64,000 nucleotides of DNA, from the NCBI RefSeq assembly GCF_000471905.2, contig NW_006500340.1, positions 1,089,203 through 1,153,202 of the forward strand. The letters are read 5' to 3'. This DNA is from Amborella trichopoda (lineage: Eukaryota; Streptophyta; Magnoliopsida; Amborellales; Amborellaceae). Positions within the stretch are counted from its first letter, which is position 1, and every line of letters begins with the position of its first letter. The notes under the pieces were generated by a model that was not told the DNA's origin, made no database searches, and worked only from the letters and a program-made list of their open reading frames with translations. Made by a program: the position numbers and the translations under genes. Of this stretch, positions 12,334-24,036 are shown piece after piece.

Positions 12334-12623
12334 TTCGGGTGGTAATGGACCCGACCCAGGACCGGGTCTCGATATAGGTTTGGATCCTGCGGGTTGGGTT
12401 TGGATCTAAAAACATTATTCGGGTCCGGGTCCATGTGGACCGGACCCAAATGGTATTATTATTTAAATAATATATTTTATATAATACTTTATAAATTAAT
12501 AAATATTTAAATAAATTTAAATAATTCACACACACATATATAATATAATATTTAAATATATATTTTATTTTATTTTTAGGTCGGGTCTGGGTCCAAGTCC
12601 GAGCCCAATCCTACCCACCCCTA
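12332..12623. mobile_element. hAT-like non-autonomous element (GGGTGGCAATGG family)
   Basis: Ends are TTCGGGTGGTAATGGACCC and, in reverse complement, TAGGGGTGGGTAGG. The arms are rich in GGGTCCGGGTC and its complement around an AT-rich centre. Flanks GCTTTAGC and GCTTTACA agree at 6 of 8 positions, consistent with an old 8-bp hAT target duplication. Related copies lie at 23688, 27788 and 57317. Confidence 0.65.
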
Positions 12624-13040
12624 GCTTTACAGTATATATAAGTAGAATAACTTTGCTTAGGGACTTTCCTTGGCTTGATTGCTATTAATTGATTGATTAA
12701 TACACATTATGATGAAAACATAAAATTATATAGAAAGTGGAAGAAACTAACATATTAGATAGTGAACTTTATTTGATTCATCAAGAGGGACCCCTCTTAT
12801 TGTCTCCTTATTTTTTATGGTATTTTACCTTATGGAAAAGTGTGCAAAACCATTTACTCTTTTAATACAAAGATATCACAATCTTTCTTGATATAGTATT
12901 TATTGACTAGACTCAAAATTTACAAAATAAAATACCAAACACTTGACATATAAACGAGTAGCAGCAATTATGATGGCTTTGCTTTGTAACAAAGATAAAA
13001 GACTCTCATATAATACAATCCTTTTTTTATTTATTTATAG

Positions 13041-13266
13041 GACTGTATACAATGAGACCATTTGTCTTTGATGCAAAGAAGTCATAATTACTTAAAACTA
13101 TTTGATATAACATCTGATAGCTTGTGTGTGTCACAAAGTTGGATTTTTTTGTTTGAAGTTTGAACTTGGTCAACGGAATAAATACAACCATCGAATTTCA
13201 CCTTTAATGGTGAATATTAATTGTGACCACCTTGTACCAAAGATAAATAGTCTCATTGTATATTTT
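13041..13266. mobile_element. MITE family C copy
   Basis: ACTGTATACAATGAGACC on the left; TTGTACCAAAGATAAATAG then TCTCATTGTATA on the right as the inverted partner. Internal TGATATAACATCTGATAG is paired with a matching region before the right arm. Confidence 0.7.
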
Positions 13267-13412
13267 ACCTTTTTTTATTACTTCTCGTAAGTGATTAAAA
13301 ATCTCAAAATGAGACTTGAATTCCCTAGTGTTTTGATTCCGATTTACATGGTCTGACTCGAGCGATTATTGAGTTGAACTAAGCTACATTTTAAAAAGAC
13401 AAAATAAAATAG

Positions 13413-13649
13413 GGATTGTCTACAAATGGACAATTTATCTTTTGTACAAGGAGGTTACAATCACTTTTATCCCTTAAATTTTAAAATGAGTAGTTCTAAG
13501 AGTGTTATTAAATATACGAAGTTCTAAAAAAAAAAAAAAAAAACTCGAACTTCATGACTTACCCTAAACCATCCAATTTGACATATAATGAGTGGTAGTA
13601 GTTGTGACCTCCTTGTACAAAAGATAAATAATCTATTTATAGACAATTC
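13413..13649. mobile_element. MITE family C copy with long A-tract
   Basis: GGATTGTCTACAAATGGACA...TTTTGTACAAGGAGG on the left is matched by CCTCCTTGTACAAAAGATAA...TAGACAATTCC on the right. This is the most symmetrical copy of the family in the window. An A-tract of about 18 bases lies in the middle (13526-13543). Confidence 0.75.
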
Positions 13650-13982
13650 CAATAATATATCTAAAATATAATAAAATTCTGACAATTTTGAGGGTTTTTT
13701 TGGCAACCTGGAATTCTGATCACTCTGGCGGCTTTTTCTGGCAAAAATCACTTGTGCTACAAGTAAATTGCAATATGAAGTGACCATCACATCTAAACCA
13801 AACGAACATGCTAGCACATACTTCATTGAGGTTCGCCAATCAAATTCTTGTAATTTTTTTTCAAAGTTTTCCCTTTCAATTGAATTTAGGCAAACGAGTG
13901 GAAATGTAAACCGTACATTGTATATACCTATCAGAAAAGAGCAAAGGGACAATATAAAATAAAGGAAGTGTATAAAATTAAG

Positions 13983-14990
13983 GAAAAAGTTGATATGAGG
14001 TTGATACCTTAAATTGTAGAATTAAGGCGCATATCAAAAGTCCGTTGGAAATGCCTATTTTGATATTGGAAAAACATCTAATTGATACACCCTATGCTGT
14101 AAGATTTCACATCTGATGACTACGGGTTATTATGTTTTTAAAGTAAATAAAAATAATTTTTTACTATACAATATCACTACAAAACTAATTGCTAGTTCAG
14201 GGCATTTATGAAAGGTGAGTTTTGTATAAGTTACCCACTTTGTACCATATATGTAAGGCACACTTTTAAATTTTGCGGGAAGATTTAATTCTAGAGTCTG
14301 AAAACCTAAAATGACTTGAAAATCTATGTTCAATTATAATTATAAAATTGTAAATTGCAAAAACAGTGAAGATCAAACATGTTAATAACAATTGCTAATC
14401 TTGAAAATTGATGGTTTTGATAACTTGTTACAAGACATAATATTTTCAATACTTGAAATTATTTTTGAAATAAGTTTCTATAAGGCCTAGTCTTTTATGA
14501 AAACAAGATAAGGCCTCAGTACAAATCCTCGTCTGGAAAGCACTTTCAGCAACAAAAATCTCCATGATGACTCTAAAATCAATTTCCAACACCGACAATA
14601 AAAAATGGTATAGATCATGCGGATCTGTGAATACTTATTTTTAGGGCGAAATGAACAGTTTGGATAATTTGTTATAATACACACTATTTTAGAGCTTGAA
14701 ATCCCAACTTATTTTACAACTATAATGTCCAAGATGAGATGATCGATGTAAAGGTTTTCTAATACTTGAACTGCAATTTTCGATGAGTTATGAGGTGATG
14801 TTTTATTTATTTTGATAGGGCTGCAGCCCTATCAAATTATTTTCCATTCTTTTTTCTTTATATCCATACATATCGATGTCGAAGTGATTAATTAGAAGGT
14901 TTTTGACTTCATAACACTTTTCTACCGGATTTTCTAGAGTACACCTTATTTCTATAGTATAAAGTTGCAACCTTATATAAAATTTTCCAT
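13983..14990. mobile_element. Cluster of diverged, overlapping family A elements
   Basis: Several terminus-like pieces occur close together: GAAAAAGTTGATATGAGG at 13983, TTTTGTATAAGTTACCC near 14220, GTTTCTATAAGGCC at 14474, a 26-bp palindrome at 14811-14836 followed by TTATTTTCC, and GTTGCAACCTTATATAAAATT near 14963. Body motifs of the family (TTTATAATTATAATTG, CTTGAAAATTGATGG) are mixed between them. The cluster is best read as nested or partly deleted copies; exact borders cannot be fixed by eye. Confidence 0.5.
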
Positions 14991-14998
14991 TTATGCAA

Positions 14999-15247
14999 GG
15001 GAAAAGTTTATATAGCGCTGAGGCTCGAAAGAATCAAATTAGAGCCTACCTCAAAATCTTCACTATATGAGGTTGTTTTGATACCCAAATACCCTCAAAT
15101 TGATCATCTCGATATCAAGATGCACAGACATGAGAAAAAAATTGGATTTCAGGTTTTGAAAATAGTGTATTTTGTAACGTATTTTTGGACTGTCAATTTT
15201 TAAGATTTTCAAGTTTTCATAGATCAGTCGATATATACTATTTTTTA
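14999..15247 (+). mobile_element. Family A MITE, left part, split by an LTR element
   Basis: Starts GGGAAAAGTTTATATAGCGC and continues with the family body (CAAATTGATCATCTCGATATC, TTTTTGGACTGTCAATTTT) until it stops abruptly at the 5' LTR. A terminal piece GGCTTTATACAAACTGCACCC resumes at 18201-18221, directly behind the 3' LTR. The middle of the right half is missing. Confidence 0.7.
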
Positions 15248-15440
15248 TTAGAATTTTTTGGAGCCTACATGCATAAATATAAGAAGAGAATATAGTATTT
15301 ACGTGGTTCAAGCGGAAGCCTTATGGCCACGGATCCAAAGCCTAATCGACGACATCTTCATTATTTTGGATGAATCTTTACATTAAACCTCTATATATAA
15401 AGGACGATCACACAATTATATGAGATAAATATGGTATGAT

Positions 15441-15564
15441 AACTTGATGACCAAGTAACTAGGTCTTTATTAACTTGATGACCAAGTAACTAGGTTTCTA
15501 TTAACTTGATGACCAAGTAACTAGGTCTCTATTAACTTGATGACCAAGTAATTAGGTCTCTATC
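15441..15564 (+). repeat. 31-bp tandem repeat, four copies, inside 5' LTR
   Basis: AACTTGATGACCAAGTAA begins at 15441, 15472, 15503 and 15534 (period 31). The 3' LTR has a single copy near 18040, so the expansion happened after insertion or was lost on the other side. Confidence 0.9.
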
Positions 15565-16111
15565 TTCTAAAGACCTAACCTTATCAAGAAATATATACCC
15601 ATACATCCATAATGATGTATATCAATATGAACCTGAGATATCCATATCCTAACATTATGATGTATATCAATATGAACCCGAGATATACATATCCTAACAC
15701 TCCCCCTCAAATTCAAGATGCTTTGAGTTAAAGCAACTGGAGTTTGAACAATATTAAGTTTGAACAATACTAAGTTGCCAAAAACATGAGTAGTGACCAA
15801 ATCCATAATAAATTTTACAAAAAATGAGTAATGATCAAATCTATGATAAATTTCACAAAAAACGAGTAATGATCAAATCCATGATAAATTTCATGGGTTA
15901 CCATGGTCTTACAAGAAAGAACATTTCTTGGGCTCTCTACTTTCTCTAGAAACATTCTTTGGTCTTCCAAGAAACAAACTTTCTTGGGCTCTCTACTTTC
16001 TTTTAGAGACTTTCTCTCTCTAGGGTTTTTTTCTTTGAAGATCTTCTCTCTCAGAAGCTTCTTTTCTTTCTAGAGGCTTTATCTCTCTAAAAGAAAATGA
16101 TCATCACACAA

Positions 16112-16340
16112 GATGGAGTAGCGGGAAACTCCATCATCCAATATGATTGAGTAACGAAAAACTCAATCATTGAAACATAAGCATCTAGAACTAACAGGAT
16201 CGAGTAAACTCGATCATCACACATGATGGAGTAAAGGGAAACTCCATCATCAAACGAAATCAAATAACGAAAAACTTGATCATCAAACGGAATCAAGTAA
16301 CTAAAAACGTGATCATCAACCAAGATCGAGAAATTCGATC
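16112..16340 (+). repeat. Array of seven hairpin units with matched but differing stems
   Basis: Units with an 8-bp stem and an 8-base loop: GATGGAGT/ACTCCATC (16112-16135), GATTGAGT/ACTCAATC (16145-16168) and GATGGAGT/ACTCCATC (16225-16248). GATCGAGT/ACTCGATC (16198-16215) has a 2-base gap. AATCAAAT/ACTTGATC (16258-16281) and AATCAAGT/ACGTGATC (16291-16314) are imperfect. GATCGA/TCGATC (16324-16340) is shorter. Loops resemble AACGAAAA or AGCGGGAA, and most units are followed by ATCATC. The array lies in the untranslated interior of the LTR element. Confidence 0.8.
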
Positions 16341-17622
16341 ATCTTCATCTCCTCATCTGGAGATAGAACTCTTGATCATCAACTAGGATTGAGAAATTCG
16401 ATCATCTTCATCTCCTCATATAGAGACAGAACTCTTGATCATCAATCAGATCGATTCATCTCCTCATCTGGAGACTGCAACTCTTGATCATGAAATTGGG
16501 CTTCTAGATAATAACCCACGTCTTAAAAAAATCACTCATTTATTTATTTATTTATTTTTTCACTTTTTTTTTTTTGTTTTTGCACCGCTTTGGATTATCT
16601 TTTACCACCACGTTGGATTCATCTTTAACCAGAGAGAGAAACTCTGCGTCTTTTAAGCCTTCTCCAACCTCTCTCACATCTAGTTAGAGAGAGAGAGTGG
16701 GGAGGAGAGAGATTGACTTTGGTTTTTTGGTGGTGGAGGCCTTCCAGGTGGCGCTTCCTGGCAGCAGGAGTATCCTGAAACTTCTTGTCGCAGAAGTCAC
16801 AGAAAAGAGGAAGATTTCTACTTGAAAAGCAAAAAGATCACAGTTTTGCCGCCTCCACGCCCTCAATAATCTTCTTCGGTTCAGGGAAATGACTCATTCA
16901 ACAAGTCAGATTTGGATGACCACAAACGGATTTGGATGACATTGCCAACAAACTGGATCTTATCCACCCAAACAAGGAAGGCCAAAGTCCACTTTCTTTG
17001 ATTTGGAAACCCCACTTGAGAGAAGAGGAAAGAGAGCAGCATGTCATGACCAGAGAAAGGGTGCCTCTTCAATTGACCTTTCTCTCTCTAACATTTCTCT
17101 TATTGGGGTTTTGCTCAATATCCATGTGAGGAAGTTGGGCGGTCTTGGGAGGAGTCGACACTAGGTTGCTTTGAGAATGGAGGAAATAAAGCCCCCCAAC
17201 TTTATCAAGTAAATTGATTTCAGATGGCGGAGGAATAGAAGCCAGGCTTCTAGAGTTTTGCAAGATGAGTTTGTTGCGCGATGGAAGCCAGGCTCCTGGA
17301 GTTTTAGAGAGAGAAACTTTTTTTTTTAGAGAGAGAAACTTACCAATTATAGCCTTCTCTCCCATATCAATTACACCTATATTGCACCATCACCACCACG
17401 AGTTTCTGAACAAATAAGAGCTTATAAAATATGCCGCTCAGCCATCCCTCTCTTTGCACTTAGCCATTCATTAGAGTCTACTCCAACAAGAAGACAGATC
17501 TCTTCGCTCAGCCACCCCTCTCTTTACACTTAGCCGTTCGCTAGGGTTACTCCAACAAGAAGATAGATCTATTTCTTATGCTCTGATACTAAATTAGAAT
17601 TTGTGGGAGTATACATGCACAA

Positions 17623-17880
17623 ACATTGAATAGAGAATGGAGAGAAAAAGAAAAGAAAAGAGAACACTTAATACATGCACAAACATTGAATAAAAAAAGG
17701 AGAGAAAAGAAAAAAACACAACATTTACGTGGTTCAGGCTTAATATTGAATAGAGAATGGAGAGAAAAGAAGAGAATACAACATTCACATGGTTCAGGCT
17801 TAACATTGAATAGAGAATGGAGAGAAAAGAAAAGGCTTAACATTGAATAGAGAATGGAGAGAAAAGAAGAGAACACAAAA
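17623..17880 (+). repeat. About 60-bp tandem repeat inside 3' LTR
   Basis: ACATTGAATAGAGAATGG and variants recur near 17621, 17681, 17743, 17803 and 17838, each with GGAGAGAAAAGAA and, in most, ACAACATTTACGTGG or a close form. The 5' LTR has only one equivalent segment (15284-15310). Confidence 0.8.
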
Positions 17881-18221
17881 TTTACGTAGTTCAGGTGGTT
17901 AATGGTTAGTTCAAGAGGTTTAGGCCGAAGCATTATGTCTATGGATCCAAAGACTAACTGGCTACATCTTCATTATTTTAGATGAATATTTACCTCTATA
18001 TATAGATGACAATTACATGAGATAAATATGGTATGATAACTTGATGACCAAGTAATTAGGTCTCTATCTTCTAGAGACTTAACTTTGTCAAGAAATATAT
18101 ATCCATACATCCGTAATGATGTATATCAATATTAACCGAGATATCCATATTCTAATATTATGATGTATATCAATGTGAACTCGAGATATCCATATCCTAA
18201 GGCTTTATACAAACTGCACCC

Positions 18222-20320
18222 TTTATGAAATAGTGGTCTATTTTATTCAAATCATCAGTGCATCATCACCATTCATCTTAGATCGACATTTTTTGTTTTT
18301 TGGTTTTTTGGATGAATATCTTTGACCAACCTGGCTCAGTCATTTGGACACATTCATTGTGTAGTGATGTTCATTTCGTTAGGAGAACCGTTTGAAAGGG
18401 ATCCCCTTGCCCACTGATGGACTGCCACGTATCCATCTTTCGTTAGGTGACGCCATACTTAATGGCTCAAACTGAAAGTGTATGTCAATTGCCAAAGATT
18501 CAAAGACAGCCTGAAAAGAATTAAAATTCAGACCTAAGATTTTTAAAAATATCAAAGAAAAAGAATATTTGTCTCTCTTTAAATGACGAAAATACCCCCA
18601 TGTATTGTGCTCAAAATGTTTTATTTATGATTTATTTGGGGATCTTTTTAGTCTCTCACTTCTCCATTATGACCGGCTGACGTACAAAATGACGGATTTC
18701 ACCTTGATATTATTTCTTTGCTGCTTTCCTTGAAAGTTGAAAATATGGGTAAATAAGAGGATTTAATGGAAAAAAGAGTTTGATGCTCAATTTCTCAAGT
18801 TTAAAGGATGTAAACAAATTACCAAAATGGCTTTTTCTCGGCTATAGATAATTTGCCTAAAACCTAATAACTTGTTATCTATGAAATATAAAGTTACACT
18901 TTTCAAAGATCACGGTTTTTTAAATAAAAACATTTTGAAATAAAATTTTTTTAAAATAAAAATACTTATAGAAAATTTATTAGTTCCCAACAATATTTCT
19001 AATTTTGGATAGACTTCAATTATCAGGGGAGTAGCTGCTCAGCTGCTCTTCAATGCATTGGCTGGTATTTTTAGAGTCCCTCGCACCATTAGCACTCTAC
19101 TCTTTAGTATTAGTTTCAATCGTTGCAAAATCTTTTTACAATACGGATTAGGTAGGAGCCATGGTGCTTCACTCATGCACGTAAAGTGCATGCTTAGAAA
19201 CTTTTTTATTTATTTACAAGAATACTATAATCTCATTGTAGACACCCCATTTTGAAAAATTGGCAAATTCAATGGTTTTTCTAAAGCATAGACAGCCTTA
19301 GAACCACACTATCCCAGTAAACCCCTAGACCATAGACCACCATAGCCCATACAGTCTGCCCTGTGATCCAAAATCCTGCAGAACACCATCTTTTTGTAAA
19401 AAAATCATTAAAAATAGCAAAATACCTTGCTTTGACCCAAATTTTGACAGACAACATCACAAGAGCCCATAAATCACTCTTCACCCCAGAACTGGAATCT
19501 GCCAATTCTGAGCAGATTTGGTTTAGGCAATAGAACTGGAACCGTCTAGCCCAACTGCCCCAAAAAATGACAATTTCTGCATGTCAACCACTCCCCGACC
19601 ATTTCTGGGCAGATTCATTGAATATGGACCCTTTGGTATGTTGACCCACAATAACTCGGGTTGGAAAATCCATTTGAAATTGGCAGTTGCCCACTCCAAC
19701 CGATTTTCAGCCATTAAAAGATCATTTATGGGGTGTAACTTTAGACTCCTTAGATTTTAAAAAATTGTATGCCAAGAAACTTGATACATTGATAAAACCT
19801 AGATCTATGAAAACCTTAGCTTTAGGTCATTAAATCTGCAGCCCTTAGGTTAAGAAAGTCATTCAACCAAACCAAGGCCTGGTCAAAACCTGAAGAGAGA
19901 CAAATACACGATATAAACTCAATCGATCATGATACAGGCGAGGCCTCGAAGCCTCGGGAGTACCGAGCCAACTGGCATGGTCTGGTATTTTCTAACTCTT
20001 TATGCATTTATTTTATTTTATTTATTTATTTATTTTTATTAGAATTAAATTAATTTTATTGTATTTTATGTTGTATTTTATGTTGTATTTCGTATTTTGG
20101 ATCAATGCTGGCACCGTCACTGATCTAAGAGCATATCTGCTCATTTTTTAGTAGATATGGCATTGGATCAGAATTTGATTGTCTTTACTCTCTATCACAT
20201 TTTTAAAAAATCAGTTTGTGGTTCGGATCTAGTCGAATCTCATCTTGAGATTGTTCCGATTTACATCGTGAACACTCATTAATTAGTCAACATTCTTATT
20301 CTCTCCCAGACCAAGAAAAT
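18222..20320. other. Intergenic, no gene recognised
   Basis: No family could be assigned. A segment at 19280-19720 has minus-strand open frames of 63-74 codons without a recognisable domain. It reads like a non-coding part of a retrotransposon, but I cannot name one. Confidence 0.35.
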
Positions 20321-20323
20321 TAG

Positions 20324-20490
20324 GGGAGGCAATGGACCCGACCCAACCCATACCTGTCGGGTATAACCGACATAGGTTTTGGACCCATGAGTAGGGTCCG
20401 AGTCTAATAAAGGATACCCAGATAGTCTCGGTTCTAGGTACGGTCCTGATATACTCGACCTGACGGGTGCCTGGACCCGAACTTTTAGTT
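20324..20490. mobile_element. hAT-like element fragment
   Basis: Begins TAGGGGAGGCAATGGACCC, the terminus shared with the copies at 12332 and 57317, and continues with GACCC/GGGTC-rich arms. No matching right end was found, so this copy is truncated. Confidence 0.55.
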
Positions 20491-23330
20491 TATCCAAAGG
20501 CCAAAGCCCTGGCCGCTCCGAAAAGTGGATTGCCATATTTAATCAACTAAAAAACATGGTTTTAAGAAAATCCAAAACTCCAAGTGAACAATCAGAGGAC
20601 AATACATTCGAGGCCAAATTCGCCCATGTATTCCATATAATAGAAACACTGGTTTTTCATATATCATATACTGGGAATAGACAAGTTCCAGAGGTTTCAT
20701 CATCTGTTACAATCTACATCAGCCTGACTTAGGCCGAACACCCTTGATTCGGGCCTTAAAACCTATAAATTTGATTCTAGGAAGGACAATATACAATCAT
20801 ATATGAATGAAAACAATACCATAGGCATATGGGCCCGTGTACCTGGCCTTAAACACAGTGGTACTGTCATATGTTCTACTCCTCTTTAAGATCGGGCTTC
20901 AAGTGGGCTCACAAAACTATAATATATCTCTCAATATCATATATGGCTTAGGAAACAGTCATAGAAGGAACTAGTTCTGTTGATACAACCACTTTTTATC
21001 TCTCTTTCACATTATTACGTTGGTTCAATCCTCTCAATCCAAAAGAATCGAACCACTCTCTACTTCAAGGAAAGGGGTTTATATAGATTTATCAACTCTT
21101 AACCATGAAATCTTCAGTCCTTATCCATCTACTGGTCTACATCCTCAAAATCACAAAGTGATAAGCACGAAAAGTGCCATCTTCACACATCTTTTGATCA
21201 TACATCTTCAACTTTTTAATCCAGTTTTTATAGTGATAACTATGTATTTCAAATGCTCGTACATGTATCTACTGATGAAAATCACATATCTCAGTCAATG
21301 CTCATCGTCAATTTGAATTCATGATTCCCAGATTCAGAAAGGGCACCCCATGAGCAAAATCACGGATTATGTTAAGTTAAGCTTCTGCAGCGTAATTTCG
21401 ACATGTCTTTGTATTTCTTTAATATATTTCATATGGTAGATCCATTATCATGAAATTTGGAGGGATTAAAGAAGACTCAAATATGAACACAACCATCCAA
21501 GTTTCACTTTAAGTGGATCACAGATGAGAAATATATCATTCATCGAAGTTAACATATTTCTTCTGAAAATTGCATTAACAGAGCTAGCATGATACTAGTA
21601 GATTGTAGGTGCAATCGATTCATAATGGAAAATCCATTGAATTTGAAAATTGGTGAGCTGAAAGATGACTCATATATGAACACAATAGTCAAAGTCTCAC
21701 TTTAAATGGATCATAGATGAGAGATATCTTATCTGTCTAAATTAACTTATTTATGCTAGAAATTATGCCAGCAAGACCAATGGATTGTGGGTACAACCGC
21801 TTTCAAATGGTAAATCTTTTGAGTATAAAATTTGGAGAGGTGAGAGATGACCCATACAAGAAAACAATTGTCCAAGTCTCACTTGAAATGGATCTCAAAT
21901 GAGAAAGATATGGTCTGTCCAAGTTACAGTATTCCTATTGGAAATTGTATCAACATAATCATTGGATTGCGGATGCAACCACTTTTAATGCATATATCAA
22001 ACGGTGGTACACCTCTTAAGTATGATAAAGAATTGAATCACGAATCAAAAGGTTCTGAGCTCATGGGAAAATTCCTCATATCGAAGGAGAAATCTTAATT
22101 TTGGTGACCGGGTATCATCATGGCTATTACTCATGGGGTATAAATCTTTTAAGACTCCAACTGCCGAGTGATGCGGATGATGGGTTAAACCCCTTCCAAT
22201 TGATATGAAACTTCAGGGAGAGAGTTATAATTCTTCAAACATGGTTCCCTGAGCGTTTCAGCTTAATCCCAAAAACATGAAGTTTTTGGGGTGTCGGTCA
22301 ACGCATATCTTAACGGACGGCGAATGTGAATACAGGTTAAGCCAAAGTCCAAATATTGTCCAAATTATATCACTCTTGGACTTTAAGGCATATGAGACCC
22401 TGGCTTATATATTTTTTGGGATTTACCTCAATATATCAACATATGGCTAGGTTTCCCTTATGCTTTATATGATAAAACCTCATATTCTTAACTATTGGGT
22501 TAAAAGATCTCACCCAAAATTCTTCCAATATCTAATGGAGAGGCATTCATGTGTCATAGGAGTATATGTATCCCAGAGTTTCGTCTCAAATTGAAACGTC
22601 TTTATTATATCTTGTTATAAACAGTAAGGTATAATGCACATGCTTAACTAATTATGGATTTAAGAAAATATCTATATTAAACAGCATCAGGTTTCTCCAC
22701 ATATCACATTGATAGGCATATCGGGCCTAAAACTTATCTCGCAATGAGATGGTTTTTATATTCTCTATCATAGACCATAAGTTAAACTTGAACAGGTTTA
22801 ACCGACGAGCTATCATATCTGTTATCGATCGTGATTCAGAATCTATAGAGGCAGACTGATGAATCAGGGTTTTCGAAAGCATATTGGGGCCTTCATATCA
22901 CTAATTCTGAGCACATCATATCTTCATATCATGGGGCATATCTGAGCAAGTGTTATCAAGAACTGTGCTCGTATCTTATCGATCATCTATTAAGACAGTT
23001 ATCCAACGTGCATTACCGACTTTGTTGTATATATGATATCTTTAATTTATCAACCGTTCATTATAATACACTTAGCCTTATATGTGACTAAAAACACACC
23101 CAAAAAGCCCCAACCTTAAAATCGTTTCAATACTTTTCGTCTTCCCTAGTTCCCTAAACGGCCAAACCCTATCGTCATCCTCCCTCTATGCAATTCTCTC
23201 TCTCTCAGTTTCTTGGAGACATAGCTCTCTCTCTGGATCTCGAATGTTTCTCTCTCTCTAATCGCCCACCCCTCAATATTTAGTTCTCTGTTGTTCACCA
23301 TTGTAGGCTACAAAAAAGGAAGCTCATAAT
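20490..23330. repeat. Intergenic repeat-rich stretch with a degenerate ~185-bp tandem array
   Basis: Three related units begin near 21497 (CCAAGTTTCACTTTAAGTGG), 21688 (CAAAGTCTCACTTTAAATGG) and 21869 (CCAAGTCTCACTTGAAATGG), periods about 191 and 181. Each continues with GAT...GATGAGA, a GTTAACATATT- or AGTTACAGTATT-like block, and GATTG(T/C)(A/G)GGTGCAA. This looks like tandem structure inside an old retrotransposon, but no protein-coding part is left. No gene is seen in the surrounding 2.8 kb. Confidence 0.5.
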
Positions 23331-23509
23331 GGAGGTGGCAATGAATCCGACCAGACCCCGGACCCGATGGGATAGACCCAAGACTCGATGGGTATGGGTA
23401 CGGGTCCAACTTTTGGACCCTATGGGTCAGGTCCGGTTCCAAAACCTGGACCCAATTACATTTAAGTCTTGGTCCGGGTCCTGCTAGACCCGACCTATTG
23501 CCACCACTA
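23330..23509. mobile_element. Short hAT-like element
   Basis: Ends TGGAGGTGGCAATGAATCC and, in reverse complement, TAGTGGTGGCAATAGG. GGGTCC-rich arms sit close together without the AT-rich centre. The flanks do not match as a target duplication. Confidence 0.55.
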
Positions 23510-23687
23510 AAGAAAATCCACTAATATTTGAGGGAGAGAAAGGTCAACTTGGTTTATTGATCTTTAGGTTGACGATGGGCCGGCCTTGCGTTGGGTCAAC
23601 CAGGCCTAGTCCCTAAAGGGCCTGCCTTAAACCTGCCCAATTGGGAGGCCTGAACCCTTGCCTTGGTTGTTCCAGACTAGCCTAAAG

Positions 23688-24036
23688 TAGGAGTCGCAAT
23701 GGGTCAAAGTTAGGTATGGGTTGATCTGACTCAACTAGGTTTCACATGGACTTGAATTGGGGTCGGGTCTAATTCATTTGGATTCGAACCTGGGTTTAGA
23801 AATTAAAAAAAATATTTTTATATTGTAAGGTATATGTATTTTATTATTGTATACCTTGTCGGCTCTTGGTTGGGGTGACTCGACTCAACCTGACAAGGTC
23901 CAAGCCGGACCCAGACCCAGACCCAACCCGGATCGGATCAAAGCCATTCGGACTCAAACCCAACTCGTTGGGTCCAACACATGGACCTAGATCCAGACCC
24001 AAGTTCGGTTTACCTGCCGGGTGATTGCCACCCTTA
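23688..24036. mobile_element. hAT-like non-autonomous element
   Basis: Left end TAGGAGTCGCAATGGGTC, right end in reverse complement TAAGGGTGGCAATCACC. Flanks GCCTAAAG and GCTTGAAG agree at 6 of 8 positions. The centre is AT-rich with a GGTATATGTATTTTATTATT stretch. Confidence 0.65.

Larger units (their letters stand above)
15248..18200 (+). mobile_element. Non-autonomous LTR retrotransposon (no gag or pol seen)
   Basis: Two direct long repeats bound this element: about 15248-15699 and 17592-18200. Shared parts include TTAGAATTT, TTACGTGGTTCA, GGATCCAAAG, CATCTTCATTATTTT, GAGATAAATATGGTATGA, TAACTTGATGACCAAGTAA and CATCCATAATGATGTATATC. The 5' LTR ends CCTAACA and is followed by CTCCCCCTCAAATTC; the 3' LTR is preceded by GCTCTGATACTAA. 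The 1.9-kb interior has no gag, protease, reverse transcriptase or integrase, so it must depend on another element. It contains a hairpin array (16112-16340) and CT-rich tracts. The two LTRs have expanded different internal tandem repeats, so it is old. Confidence 0.75.

Noticed and set aside
16087..16323. Open minus-strand frame with repeated DD(H/Q)VF.YLI-like peptides
   Set aside because: The peptide repeat is a by-product of the hairpin array in the LTR element; the loops and stems, not codons, are conserved.
17594..17933. Minus-strand frame with repeated SILYSMFVHV-like peptides
   Set aside because: Produced by the 60-bp tandem repeat of the 3' LTR; no protein family.
15248..18200. CRISPR-like array of spaced palindromes
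   Set aside because: Plant nuclear DNA; units are adjacent hairpins with varying stems, not identical repeats with unique spacers.
19281..19714. Two neighbouring minus-strand frames with WALVMLSVKIWVKARYFAI and FKWIFQPELLWVNIPK
   Set aside because: No recognised domain and different frames; more like retrotransposon non-coding debris than a gene.
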